Of a stretch of 64,000 nt of DNA, positions 25,749-32,838 are shown in pieces. The stretch is taken from positions 3,366,001-3,430,000 of the forward strand of contig NZ_CP007145.1 in NCBI RefSeq assembly GCF_000576555.1. Direction: 5' to 3'. Made by a program: the position numbers and the translations under genes. Source of the DNA: Hymenobacter swuensis DY53 (lineage in GTDB: Bacteria; Bacteroidota; Bacteroidia; Cytophagales; Hymenobacteraceae). Every line of letters begins with the position of its first letter. The first letter of the stretch is position 1. Under the pieces are notes generated by a model. That model saw nothing but the letters and a program-made list of their open reading frames with translations. It searched no databases and was not told the DNA's origin.

Positions 25749-27479
25749 TTGACGTTTCACGAGTTTAACCTGCACGATGACCTGCTCGCGGGCATCGATG
25801 CCATGAATTACCAGAATGCCACGCCCATCCAGGAGCAGGCCATTCCCCGCATTCTGGAAGGCAAGGACCTGATTGCCTGCGCCCAGACCGGTACCGGCAA
25901 AACCGCCGCCTACCTGCTGCCGCTGCTCGACAAGATTTCGCACGCCAAGCACGGCACCACCTCCACGCTGGTACTGGTGCCCACCCGCGAACTGGCTACG
26001 CAGATTGATGAGCAGGTAACGGGCTTCGGCTACTTCGTGGAAGCCAGCTCCATTGCCATCTACGGCGGGGGCAAATCCGAAGGCTGGGAGCAGCAGAAGC
26101 GCGCCCTTACCTCCGGCGCTGACATCATCATTGCCACACCCGGCCGCCTCATTGCCCACATGCAGATGGGCTACGTGAAGTTCGAGGACCTGAAGTATCT
26201 GGTGCTCGACGAGGCCGATAAGATGATGGACATGGGCTTCTCCGATGACATCCTCAACATCGTGCGGCAGCTGCCCAAAGAGCGCCAGACGCTGCTGTTC
26301 TCGGCCACCATGCCCAGCAAAATCCGCGACTTTTCGCAGCAGCTGCTCAAGAGCCCCGAGGAAATTCGTTTGGCCGTTTCCAAGCCCGCCGCTGGCATCG
26401 ACCAGCAGTTCTACATGGCCTTCGACCGCCAGAAGATCTACCTGCTCGAGCACATCATCAAAACCCAGGACGTGCAGAGCATGGTGCTGTTCACTAGCCA
26501 GAAAGCGGCTGTGGGCGGCATTGTGCGGGCCATCAACAAGCTGGGCATCGAGGCCAGGGGCATCAGCTCCGACCGCACCCAGGAGGAGCGTGAGGAAATC
26601 ATGCGCGCCTTCAAAAACAAGCAGTTCCCTATCCTCGTTGCCACCGACGTGCTGAGCCGGGGCATTGACATCGACTCGCTGAGTCACGTGGTAAACTACG
26701 ACATCCCGCGCGCCGCCGAGGATTACGTACACCGTATCGGGCGCACGGCCCGCGCCGCCACCAAAGGCACGGCCATCACCTTCATTGCCGACCAGGACCA
26801 GGACCGCGTGCTCAAAATCGAGAAATTGATTGAGCGCGAAGTAGAAAAGCAGAACATCACCGAAGGTCTCGGCCTGGGCGAAGCCCCCGAGTTCGACCCC
26901 AAACGGTTCAGTGGCCTGCGCGGCAAAGTAGGCGGCCGGCCCGAGCGTGGCCCCCGCAGCGGCGGTGCTGGTGGTTCCGGCGGTGGCCGTGACCGTGGCC
27001 CCCGCCCCGAAGGCGGCGGTGGCGGCCGCTCCGGCGGTGGCCGCGACGGTGCCCGCCCCAACCGCGGCGACAGCAAACCCGACGCCGATCAGCAGGCCCG
27101 CATTGCCAAAGCCCAGGCCACCCTGGCCGCCCTCGACGCCGGCCAAGCCCCGGCCCAGCCCTACCAGCGTCCCCCCCGCGAAGACCGCCCCGAAGGCAGC
27201 GACAGCCGCCCCCGCCGCGAGCCGCGTGAACCCCGCGCCGAAGGCGAAGCTCGTCCACCTCGGGCTCCACGCCCCGAAGGCGAAGCCCGCCCGCCCCGCG
27301 AACCGCGTGCCCCGCGCCCTGAAGGCGAAGCCGCTGCTGAGCCACGGGCTGAAGGCGATAAAGCCGAAGGCCAGCGCCGCCGCAAGCGCGGAGGCCGCAA
27401 CCGCTCCGGCCGTGGCCCGCGCCCCGAGGGCGGTGCCGCCACCGAAGCTTCTGCCCCGGTAGCCCCGGCCGCTGAATAA
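25749..27479 (+). CDS. DEAD-box RNA helicase with RG/PE-rich C-terminal tail
   Basis: This 576-residue ATP-dependent RNA helicase uses a TTG start at 25749, which gives the conserved MTFHEFNLHDDLLAGIDAMN. Motifs in order: Q motif (NATPIQEQAIP), Walker A AQTGTGKT (residues 45-52), PTRELA, DEAD in LVLDEADKMMD, SAT in LLFSATMPSK, and HRIGRTAR. After about residue 380 comes a low-complexity tail: RGGSGG-rich, then repeated PPREPRAPRPEGE units, ending in a basic RRRKRGGRNRSGRGPRPEG. Such tails bind RNA and appear in cold-shock or ribosome-assembly helicases. A strong terminator follows. Confidence 0.93.
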   Translation: MTFHEFNLHDDLLAGIDAMNYQNATPIQEQAIPRILEGKDLIACAQTGTGKTAAYLLPLLDKISHAKHGTTSTLVLVPTRELATQIDEQVTGFGYFVEASSIAIYGGGKSEGWEQQKRALTSGADIIIATPGRLIAHMQMGYVKFEDLKYLVLDEADKMMDMGFSDDILNIVRQLPKERQTLLFSATMPSKIRDFSQQLLKSPEEIRLAVSKPAAGIDQQFYMAFDRQKIYLLEHIIKTQDVQSMVLFTSQKAAVGGIVRAINKLGIEARGISSDRTQEEREEIMRAFKNKQFPILVATDVLSRGIDIDSLSHVVNYDIPRAAEDYVHRIGRTARAATKGTAITFIADQDQDRVLKIEKLIEREVEKQNITEGLGLGEAPEFDPKRFSGLRGKVGGRPERGPRSGGAGGSGGGRDRGPRPEGGGGGRSGGGRDGARPNRGDSKPDADQQARIAKAQATLAALDAGQAPAQPYQRPPREDRPEGSDSRPRREPREPRAEGEARPPRAPRPEGEARPPREPRAPRPEGEAAAEPRAEGDKAEGQRRRKRGGRNRSGRGPRPEGGAATEASAPVAPAAE

Positions 27480-27490
27480 TTCATCTGGCC

Positions 27491-27540
27491 CAAACCAAAA
27501 ACGGCCCCGCTGCATGTGCAGCGGGGCCGTTTTTGGTTTG
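27491..27540 (+). terminator. 24-bp perfect hairpin after the helicase
   Basis: Arms 27491-27514 and 27517-27540 with a 2-base spacer; a GC-rich core precedes TTTTTGG. Intrinsic terminator 11 bases after the helicase stop. Confidence 0.85.
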
Positions 27541-27621
27541 AGTTGGCTTGTGCCGTTAACTTGAGGATTTGCGCAGTACAATCGGTAGCAGTTCTTAGGT
27601 TAAGATATGGCCATTGGACGG

Positions 27622-27721
27622 TGTAGAGACGCAATATCTTGCGTCTCGTCGTTGCTGATGTTGTTTGATCTGCGCAACACCAGTCGTTCAACGATGAGAC
27701 GCAAGATATTGCGTCTCTACA
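27622..27721. repeat. GTAGAGACGCAATATTGCGTCTC-family cruciform repeat, copy 1
   Basis: Perfect 26-bp arms (27622-27647, 27696-27721). Each arm contains its own hairpin (GAGACGCAA with TTGCGTCTC), so the DNA could form a cruciform. The inner GTCGTTG and CAACGA also pair. A related element is at 36329-36460. It lies in the 200-base gap after the helicase gene; no gene is present there. Confidence 0.75.
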
Positions 27722-27745
27722 TCGTCCGATCTACGAAGAACTAAC

Positions 27746-28000
27746 TCAAGATTCTGACGCATCGAGGCGGCGCTGGAGCTGCGCGGCGAAATCGGGGGGC
27801 AGTTGGGCGGTGGAGGTGGCCTGCGCGGCGAGGCGGGCGGCGCGGGCCAGGGCCGGGCTCTGCACGGCGTAGCGGCGGCAGTAGGCACACAGGCGCAAGT
27901 GGGCCCACAGCTTCATCCGCTCGGCCAAGGGCAGCTGCTGGTCGGCGCGGCGCTCAATGAGCAGGGTGGCGCGTTGGCAGTCGGAAATGAAGGTGCGCAT
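27746..28000 (-). CDS. Short zinc anti-sigma (ZAS-type) factor
   Basis: This 84-residue soluble protein carries the ZAS signature H-x3-C-x2-C: H34, C38 and C41 in AHLRLCAYCRRY, plus an upstream C8 (DCQRAT) as the likely fourth ligand. This is the zinc-binding fold of RsrA/ChrR-like anti-sigma factors (zf-HC2). No membrane helix is present, so it would act in the cytoplasm, perhaps releasing the sigma factor upon thiol oxidation. It starts three bases after the stop of the ECF sigma gene, so the two are translationally coupled. Pairing with that sigma factor is inferred from adjacency. Confidence 0.8.
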   Translation of the reverse strand: MRTFISDCQRATLLIERRADQQLPLAERMKLWAHLRLCAYCRRYAVQSPALARAARLAAQATSTAQLPPDFAAQLQRRLDASES

Positions 28001-28003
28001 ACG

Positions 28004-28594
28004 TTACGAACGGAGAGTGGAGCCGAACCAGTTCTTTTCGAGGCAGCGGCGCAGGTGAAGTTTCAGGCGGTGTACGATAACCCAGTAGTTGGCGGCCGTC
28101 AGCTGTAGCGCCGCGCAGATTTCCTCGGCCGACATTTCCTCGGCAAAGCGCAGCACAAACACGGCTCCGTGCTGGGGCGAAAGCCGCTGCTGGCAGCTGC
28201 GCAGCACCGCCTGAAACTCCTGTTGCTCCAGCGCGTCTTCGTCGCTGGGCGCGGCCCAGTCGGCGGGGCCTTGGCCGGGCTGCCAGTGGCCGGTAGCAGG
28301 CTGGAAGAATTCGGCCTCGGGGTCCTGCTCAGGCAGTAGGGGCAGCGGCACAAAGGGCGAGCGGGCCTGCCGCCGGTAAAAGTCCACGACTTTGCGGCGC
28401 AGAATTACAAACAACCAGGTGCGCTCCGAGGCTTCCCCGCGAAAGGAAGCCAGCGCGTCGAGGGCGCTGCACAGGGTATCCTGCACCAGCTCCTGCGCCT
28501 CCTCCGCCGAGGCCACGCGGCTCAGGGCGAAACGGTACAGGTCGTCGCCGTAGCGGGCAAGCCACTGCGCGGGCTCGGGCACCGAAAGGGCCAT
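28004..28594 (-). CDS. ECF-type RNA polymerase sigma factor
   Basis: This 196-residue sigma factor has region 2 (WLARYGDDLYRFALSRVASA, ELVQDTLCSALDALASFRGE, WLFVILRRKVVDFYRR) and region 4 (CQQRLSPQHGAVFVLRFAEE, CAALQLTAANYWVIVHRLKL). Region 4 ends HLRRCLEKNWF, reminiscent of the ECF type found beside YedY/YedZ-like genes in Proteobacteria. A 40-residue linker separates the two regions. It is the third gene of the minus-strand operon cytochrome b, molybdoenzyme, sigma, anti-sigma, so it is probably autoregulated from the promoter at 30452-30479. ATG 28594 was chosen; GC-rich in-frame codons upstream give no better start. Confidence 0.88.
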   Translation of the reverse strand: MALSVPEPAQWLARYGDDLYRFALSRVASAEEAQELVQDTLCSALDALASFRGEASERTWLFVILRRKVVDFYRRQARSPFVPLPLLPEQDPEAEFFQPATGHWQPGQGPADWAAPSDEDALEQQEFQAVLRSCQQRLSPQHGAVFVLRFAEEMSAEEICAALQLTAANYWVIVHRLKLHLRRCLEKNWFGSTLRS

Positions 28595-28700
28595 GCGGGA
28601 AAGGATAGGTGAAGGGGAGGAAAACCCATCTGGCGGGCTCCGGCAAGTAACGCAAATATCCTGGAGCGCGGATTGGCCATTGCTGGATATACTTCGGCCG

Positions 28701-29498
28701 TTATAGGCTGGCGTGCCAGTCGTAGCCCCGGGCGGCCCAGTAGTCGGCCGGGCGCTCCGCCACGAAAGCCAGCGTGCCGATGCGCTTGAGCTGCTTGATG
28801 CCATACTTGCGGGGCGTGATGAGGCGCAGCGGCGCGCCGTGCTCCGGCAGCAGCGGCCGGCCGTTCATCTCGTAGCACAGCAGGGTTTGCGGGTGCAGGG
28901 CACTGACCATATCGAGGCCCACGTAATACGCATCGTCGGGAGTGCGCAGGCTTACGTAGGGCGCTATTTCGGCAGAGGGAAGGGTGGCCAGCGGGTAGCG
29001 GGCCAGGAAATCGGTGAGGCGCACGCCGGCCCAGGTAACCACCGTGCTCCAGCCCTCGATGCATTTGAGCTCGGTGGTCATTTCGGTGCGGGGCAACGCC
29101 TGCAGCTCGGCCAGGGAGAACTCCCGGACCGGCTGCCCACCGAAACCTTCCACCCGCAGCCGCCACGCGGCCACGTCCAGCGGCTGCTTGAGGCCCACGG
29201 AGCCGTTGGCGCGGGGCGTGCGGGCCTGGTTGCGCGGAAACTCGGGGGCCAGCTGGGTGGGGCTGAGCAGGGTGGCGGCTACGCGGGCGTTGGCCTCCAG
29301 GCCGGCCCGCAGCGGCCCCGGAATGTCCATCACCTCGGGCTGGCCCAGCAGCCAGCGCCAGCCGCCCAGGCCCGCCAGGGCGGCCAGCCCGCCCACCAGA
29401 AAGGTCCGCCGGGAACGGCGCGTCACTTCTCGCTCCAGGGCAACGTCAGCAGCAGGTGGCGTGGCGGGCGGCTGCGGAAGGGATGATTCGGATTGCAT
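28701..29498 (-). CDS. Tat-exported molybdopterin oxidoreductase (YedY/MsrP-like)
   Basis: This 265-residue protein has a twin-arginine signal, SRRTFLVGGLAALAG (RR at 30-31), so it is exported folded. The sulfite-oxidase fold shows the Mo-ligand cysteine C146 in TTELKCIEGWSTVVTWAG and pterin-contact segments PYVSLRTPDDAYYVGLDM and GAPLRLITPRKYGIKQLK. MsrP/YedY reduces methionine sulfoxide in periplasmic proteins using electrons from the quinol pool through a heme b membrane protein. The gene directly upstream encodes a cytochrome b. Its adjacency to an ECF sigma and a Met-rich secreted peptide fits methionine-sulfoxide repair. Confidence 0.88.
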   Translation of the reverse strand: MQSESSLPQPPATPPAADVALEREVTRRSRRTFLVGGLAALAGLGGWRWLLGQPEVMDIPGPLRAGLEANARVAATLLSPTQLAPEFPRNQARTPRANGSVGLKQPLDVAAWRLRVEGFGGQPVREFSLAELQALPRTEMTTELKCIEGWSTVVTWAGVRLTDFLARYPLATLPSAEIAPYVSLRTPDDAYYVGLDMVSALHPQTLLCYEMNGRPLLPEHGAPLRLITPRKYGIKQLKRIGTLAFVAERPADYWAARGYDWHASL

Positions 29499-29638
29499 CG
29501 GTCAGTACAATAAACGCGTAAGGGAAAACTGGTAATTCTGACTGCTCTGTGCGGCGCGCCGCAATCAGTCCCATACCTGGGGCCGGGCGCATTCTGCTGC
29601 CAAGGTTAGATGAGGGGGCTCTAACAAAGGACCTCAGG

Positions 29639-30394
29639 CTAGGGCCGCACGGGCAGCGGCGGCACGGTATGCAGCGGACTGCTGCTACTGGGGGCCACAT
29701 CGGGCGCGGCGGCGAGCGAGGCAGCCGCGGCCGTGGGGGCAGAGTCCTTTACCACTTCAAACCCCGCTACCATGGCCCGGAAGTTGTTCCAGCCGGCCCG
29801 CACCACTTGGGCAATGTGTACCAGAAAAAACAGCACGTAGCCGATGGTCAGGGCGAAATGCTCCAGGCGGGCCCACTCGTAGCCGCCCAGCGCGGTAGTG
29901 AGGCCGGCCAGCTGGGTGGGCTTGTAGATGGCCAGGCCGGTGAGCAGCGAGCCGGCCCCCATCAGCACCACCGAGGTGTAGGCCAGCTGCTGGGCCCCGT
30001 TGAACTTGGCGGGCGGCGGCGGGTTCTGGCGCAGGCCCACGTCGTGCAGCAGCGTGTGCCAGGCGCTGCGGAGCGTACCGCGCTGCGGCACCAGGTACCG
30101 CCACTCGCCCGAAATCAGGGTGTAGCTCACGTACAGCAGCCCGTTGAGGGCAAACACCCACATCAGCACAAAATGCCAGCTCATGCCCTTGGCCAGCTTG
30201 TGGTCCATGTCCAGCACATCGTACACCGACTGCGGGAAAAACCGCAGCAGCGTGGTGTCGCCCCACCCGAGCCGGTACACGTCGTTGGCCCAGTAAATCA
30301 GCAGGCCGCTCCAGATCATGAGGGCCAGCACCGGGAAATTGAGCCAGTGAAACCAGCGGATAGCCAACGGGTGCTTTTCAACGAGGCGGGGCAT
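29639..30394 (-). CDS. Cytochrome b membrane subunit (YedZ1-like)
   Basis: This 251-residue protein has four membrane helices. Heme-ligand candidates are H8 and H16 (EKHPLAIRWFHWLNF), the His residues in DMDHKLAKGMSWHFVLMW, and the pair in LEHFALTIGYVLFFLVHIAQ. The fold matches the cytochrome b/b6 or thiosulfate-reductase b-type family rather than the YedZ/MsrQ family, and it begins the operon with the Tat-exported molybdoenzyme 140 bases downstream. It would pass electrons from quinol to that enzyme. The C-terminal 35 residues are Ala/Pro/Ser-rich. A candidate ECF promoter lies 58 bases upstream. Confidence 0.85.
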   Translation of the reverse strand: MPRLVEKHPLAIRWFHWLNFPVLALMIWSGLLIYWANDVYRLGWGDTTLLRFFPQSVYDVLDMDHKLAKGMSWHFVLMWVFALNGLLYVSYTLISGEWRYLVPQRGTLRSAWHTLLHDVGLRQNPPPPAKFNGAQQLAYTSVVLMGAGSLLTGLAIYKPTQLAGLTTALGGYEWARLEHFALTIGYVLFFLVHIAQVVRAGWNNFRAMVAGFEVVKDSAPTAAAASLAAAPDVAPSSSSPLHTVPPLPVRP

Positions 30395-30451
30395 AGGACA
30401 CAGGGCGTTTGAGGGGAGAAACCAGCAGGCGGCCAGCCACCGCCACCCCGA

Positions 30452-30479
30452 TAGACGCCCGGCCGACGGCCACCTTACA
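30452..30479 (-). promoter_or_regulatory. Candidate ECF promoter for the cytochrome b operon
   Basis: Read on the minus strand: TGTAAGG (30479-30473), 15 bases, CGTCTA (30457-30452). Identical -35 and -10 hexamers with the same spacing occur on the plus strand at 30512-30539 and 32762-32789. The leader would be about 50 bases. Confidence 0.72.
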
Positions 30480-30518
30480 GCTGCCCCCGAAAAATATTTT
30501 TCGGGGGCAGCTGTAAGG
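30473..30518. promoter_or_regulatory. 46-bp perfect palindrome between divergent operons
   Basis: A perfect palindrome centred at 30495/30496 (arms of 23 bases, no loop). Each outer end is TGTAAGG or its complement, so it supplies the -35 element of both divergent ECF promoters. It could act as an operator, as a bidirectional promoter core or as a hairpin in DNA. Confidence 0.8.
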
Positions 30519-30539
30519 CCGGAAGTGGTGACGCGTCTA
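30512..30539 (+). promoter_or_regulatory. Candidate ECF promoter for the DUF1223 operon
   Basis: TGTAAGG (30512-30518), 15 bases, CGTCTA (30534-30539). The predicted transcription start is about 35-40 bases before the DUF1223 start codon at 30583. Confidence 0.72.
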
Positions 30540-30582
30540 GCCGAGTAGCCGCCGCCGTTGGCTGGCCTTGTCTGTTTTCTTT

Positions 30583-31356
30583 ATGAAACTGCTGCTTGTC
30601 GCCGGTCTGGCTTTCGGAAGTCTGCCGCTCACCTCCCCCACCCCGCTGCCTGGCTCACCCGCTGGCCCGGTACCCGCCCGCGTGCCGGTAGCCGTGGAGC
30701 TGTTCACGTCCGAGGGCTGCTCCAGCTGCCCCGCCGCCGATGCCGCACTGCGGGAGCTGGAAGCCAGCCAGCCAGTGCCGGGCGTGGAAATAGTGGCCCT
30801 GGGCCAGCACGTGGACTACTGGAACCGCCTGGGCTGGAAAGATACCTTCTCCTCGGAGCAGTTCACTCAGCGCCAGCGCACCTACGCCGCCGGCTTTGGC
30901 TCGGGCTCCTACACGCCGCAGGCCGTCATCAATGGCCGCTACGAGCTGGTGGGCAGCCAGCGGACCAAGCTGCTGGAAGCCATTGCGCAGGCAGCCCGTA
31001 CGCCGCGCACCACCGTGCAGCTCAACGGCCCCGCGGCGGCCCTGCGCGTACAGGTGCGCGACCTGCCCGCCGGCACCGGCCCGGCCGACGTGCTGTTGCT
31101 CATCACCGAAACCGGCCTCACCACCCAGATCGGGCGGGGCGAAAATGCCGGGCGGCTGGTGCGCCACGCCGCCGTGGTGCGGGAGCTGCGCCCGCTGGGT
31201 GCGGTAGCCGCCGATGGTACGTTTGGGGCCTCGCCCGCGCTCCGGCTGCCGCCGCAGTGGCAGCAAAGCCACCTGCGGGCGGTAGTGCTGGTGCAGGAGC
31301 GCGCCAGCCACCGCGTGGTGGGCGTGGGCAGCCTGCCGCTCAGCCCCGCCGGCTAG
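30583..31356 (+). CDS. DUF1223-family thioredoxin-like secreted protein
   Basis: This 257-residue protein starts at ATG 30583 with a signal-like segment (MKLLLVAGLAFGSLPLT). The DUF1223 core is clear: VAVELFTSEGCSSCPAADAA (around residue 45), with a CxxC thiol pair in a thioredoxin-like fold, then LGQHVDYWNRLGWKDTFSS and YTPQAVINGRYELVGSQR. The family function is unknown; the CSSC motif points to a thiol redox or copper-related role in the periplasm. It is the first gene of a plus-strand operon driven by a candidate ECF promoter and faces the YedY/YedZ-like operon. Confidence 0.87.
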   Translation: MKLLLVAGLAFGSLPLTSPTPLPGSPAGPVPARVPVAVELFTSEGCSSCPAADAALRELEASQPVPGVEIVALGQHVDYWNRLGWKDTFSSEQFTQRQRTYAAGFGSGSYTPQAVINGRYELVGSQRTKLLEAIAQAARTPRTTVQLNGPAAALRVQVRDLPAGTGPADVLLLITETGLTTQIGRGENAGRLVRHAAVVRELRPLGAVAADGTFGASPALRLPPQWQQSHLRAVVLVQERASHRVVGVGSLPLSPAG

Positions 31357-31430
31357 GGCCCGGCCAGTTTACGGCCGCCACCTGCGCGGATTTCAACTCA
31401 GCACACCGTTCACTCTTCATTGCTTTTCCT

Positions 31431-31883
31431 ATGACTACCCGCATACTAGGGCTGTTGCTGCTGGGCCTGAGCCTGGGAGCCTGCCAACAGGAAACCCCGG
31501 AGCCCGCCGCGTCTACTACCACCACGCCCCCGGCCGGCACGCTCACGGTGGTGCGCAAGGGCATCGTGCAGCCCCAGGGCGGCGTGCCCAGCTCAGGCAC
31601 CGTGGATTTGGTGCGCGACGCCGCGGGCAAGGAATTTCTGCGCTTCAACGCCGATTTCATGACCGATTTCCATACCGGCTCGCTCACCATCTACCTGGCC
31701 AAGTCGGCCGAGCTGATTCGGGTGCAGCGGGGGCGTGGGGCCGAGAACGTACTGAGCGTGGGCGTTATCACGCAGTCGGGGGCGCAGGTGCTGGCCGTGC
31801 CGGTGGCTTCGGCTGGCTTCTCGCACGTGGTGCTGCACTGCGAGCCGGCCCAGTACAACTTCGGCGCGGCGGCTCTACAATGA
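31431..31883 (+). CDS. DM13-like lipoprotein
   Basis: This 150-residue protein has a lipoprotein signal (LGLLLLGLSLGAC, lipid-modified Cys at 18) and a Pro/Thr-rich linker. The compact beta domain has the DM13 pattern: GTVDLVRDAAGKEFLRFNAD, then FHTGSLTIYLAKSA. DM13 domains are thought to take part in electron transfer or redox scaffolding. The stop codon overlaps the start of the next gene (ATGA, 31880-31883), so the two are translationally coupled. Envelope location is inferred from the lipobox. Confidence 0.75.
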   Translation: MTTRILGLLLLGLSLGACQQETPEPAASTTTTPPAGTLTVVRKGIVQPQGGVPSSGTVDLVRDAAGKEFLRFNADFMTDFHTGSLTIYLAKSAELIRVQRGRGAENVLSVGVITQSGAQVLAVPVASAGFSHVVLHCEPAQYNFGAAALQ

Positions 31884-32722
31884 GGGCGGCCCGCGCCGGG
31901 TGGCTGCTGGCTGCCGCGCTGCTGCTCGCGGCCGAGGCCCGGGCCGGTGGCGGCTGGACGCGCAAGAAGAAACGCGGCTACGCCAAAGCCGGCCTCACCA
32001 CCGTCAGCACCACCCGCTACCATCCGCTTAGCGGCCCCACCATCGAAACGGCCCGGTTTCGGCAGCAGGTGTTCAGCCTCTACGCCGAGTACGGCCTCAC
32101 CGACCGCCTGGAAGCCACCCTCAACTTTCCGGTTTTCCGGCGCGCCGCCTACGCTACCGTCACGCCCAGCCGGGGCATCGGCGACCCGGAAGTGGGCCTG
32201 CGCTACGGGCTGCTGCGCGGGGCATGGCTGCTGGTCGTGGGCCTAAGCGTGGAAGCGCCACTGGGCAACCCGCGCGCCCGCGGCTTCGACCGCACCGACC
32301 CGCGCGTGTTCGTGGCCCTGCCCACCGGCGACGGAGAGTGGAATGTATGGACGCGGGCGGCCCTCTCGCACAGTCTGAGCCGCTGGCCGGCCTTTTTCAC
32401 GGTGGAAGCGGGCTACAACCAGCGCACCGCCGGCTTCACCAGCCAGTACAGCTACGGCGCACAGGCTGGCTACCACCTCCGGAAAAAAGCCTGGCTGACG
32501 GCCACGTTCCGCACCCTCGACAACGTGCGCCCGCCCGACCCTAACCGGCTGGGCAGCATCGGGCTGGGCGAGGGCGTGGCGTACTCCACGGCAGGGCTGG
32601 GCGTGAGCTTGGAGGCCACCCGCCACCTGCGCCTCACCACCGACTGGGCCACCGGTTTTGGCCGGCTGCGCAACGTGTACTCGGGCCAGCAGTTCACGTT
32701 TGGGGTGGCCGTGGAATGGTAA
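31880..32722 (+). CDS. Outer-membrane beta-barrel protein, transporter-like
   Basis: This 280-residue protein has a signal peptide (GWLLAAALLLAAEARA) followed by alternating amphipathic strands with aromatic girdles. Segments such as QQVFSLYAEYGLTDRLEATL, GIGDPEVGLRYGLLRG and GLGVSLEATRHLRLTTDWAT fit barrels of the transporter or phenol-degradation meta-pathway family, and the chain ends FTFGVAVEW with the terminal aromatic residue required for barrel assembly. It overlaps the DM13 gene by four bases, so it belongs to the same operon. The cargo is unknown. Confidence 0.82.
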   Translation: MRAARAGWLLAAALLLAAEARAGGGWTRKKKRGYAKAGLTTVSTTRYHPLSGPTIETARFRQQVFSLYAEYGLTDRLEATLNFPVFRRAAYATVTPSRGIGDPEVGLRYGLLRGAWLLVVGLSVEAPLGNPRARGFDRTDPRVFVALPTGDGEWNVWTRAALSHSLSRWPAFFTVEAGYNQRTAGFTSQYSYGAQAGYHLRKKAWLTATFRTLDNVRPPDPNRLGSIGLGEGVAYSTAGLGVSLEATRHLRLTTDWATGFGRLRNVYSGQQFTFGVAVEW

Positions 32723-32761
32723 CCGGGCCTCGGCCGCTACCAAAAAAAGTCCTACGCCCGC

Positions 32762-32789
32762 TGTAAGGCCTACTGCCGGGCCGCGTCTA
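32762..32789 (+). promoter_or_regulatory. Candidate ECF promoter for the Met-rich peptide gene
   Basis: TGTAAGG (32762-32768), 15 bases, CGTCTA (32784-32789); identical to the two divergent copies near 30.5 kb. The start codon lies 50 bases after the -10. Confidence 0.75.
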
Positions 32790-32838
32790 TCCGGGCAACA
32801 CCACACATGTTTCACGTTTCACTTTTCCTCTCTTCCCC

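Noticed and set aside
25728..27581. A 617-codon open frame on the minus strand opposite the DEAD-box helicase.
   Set aside because: It is Ala/Gly/Val-rich low-complexity sequence created by high GC codon bias opposite a certain helicase gene; no domain is recognisable.
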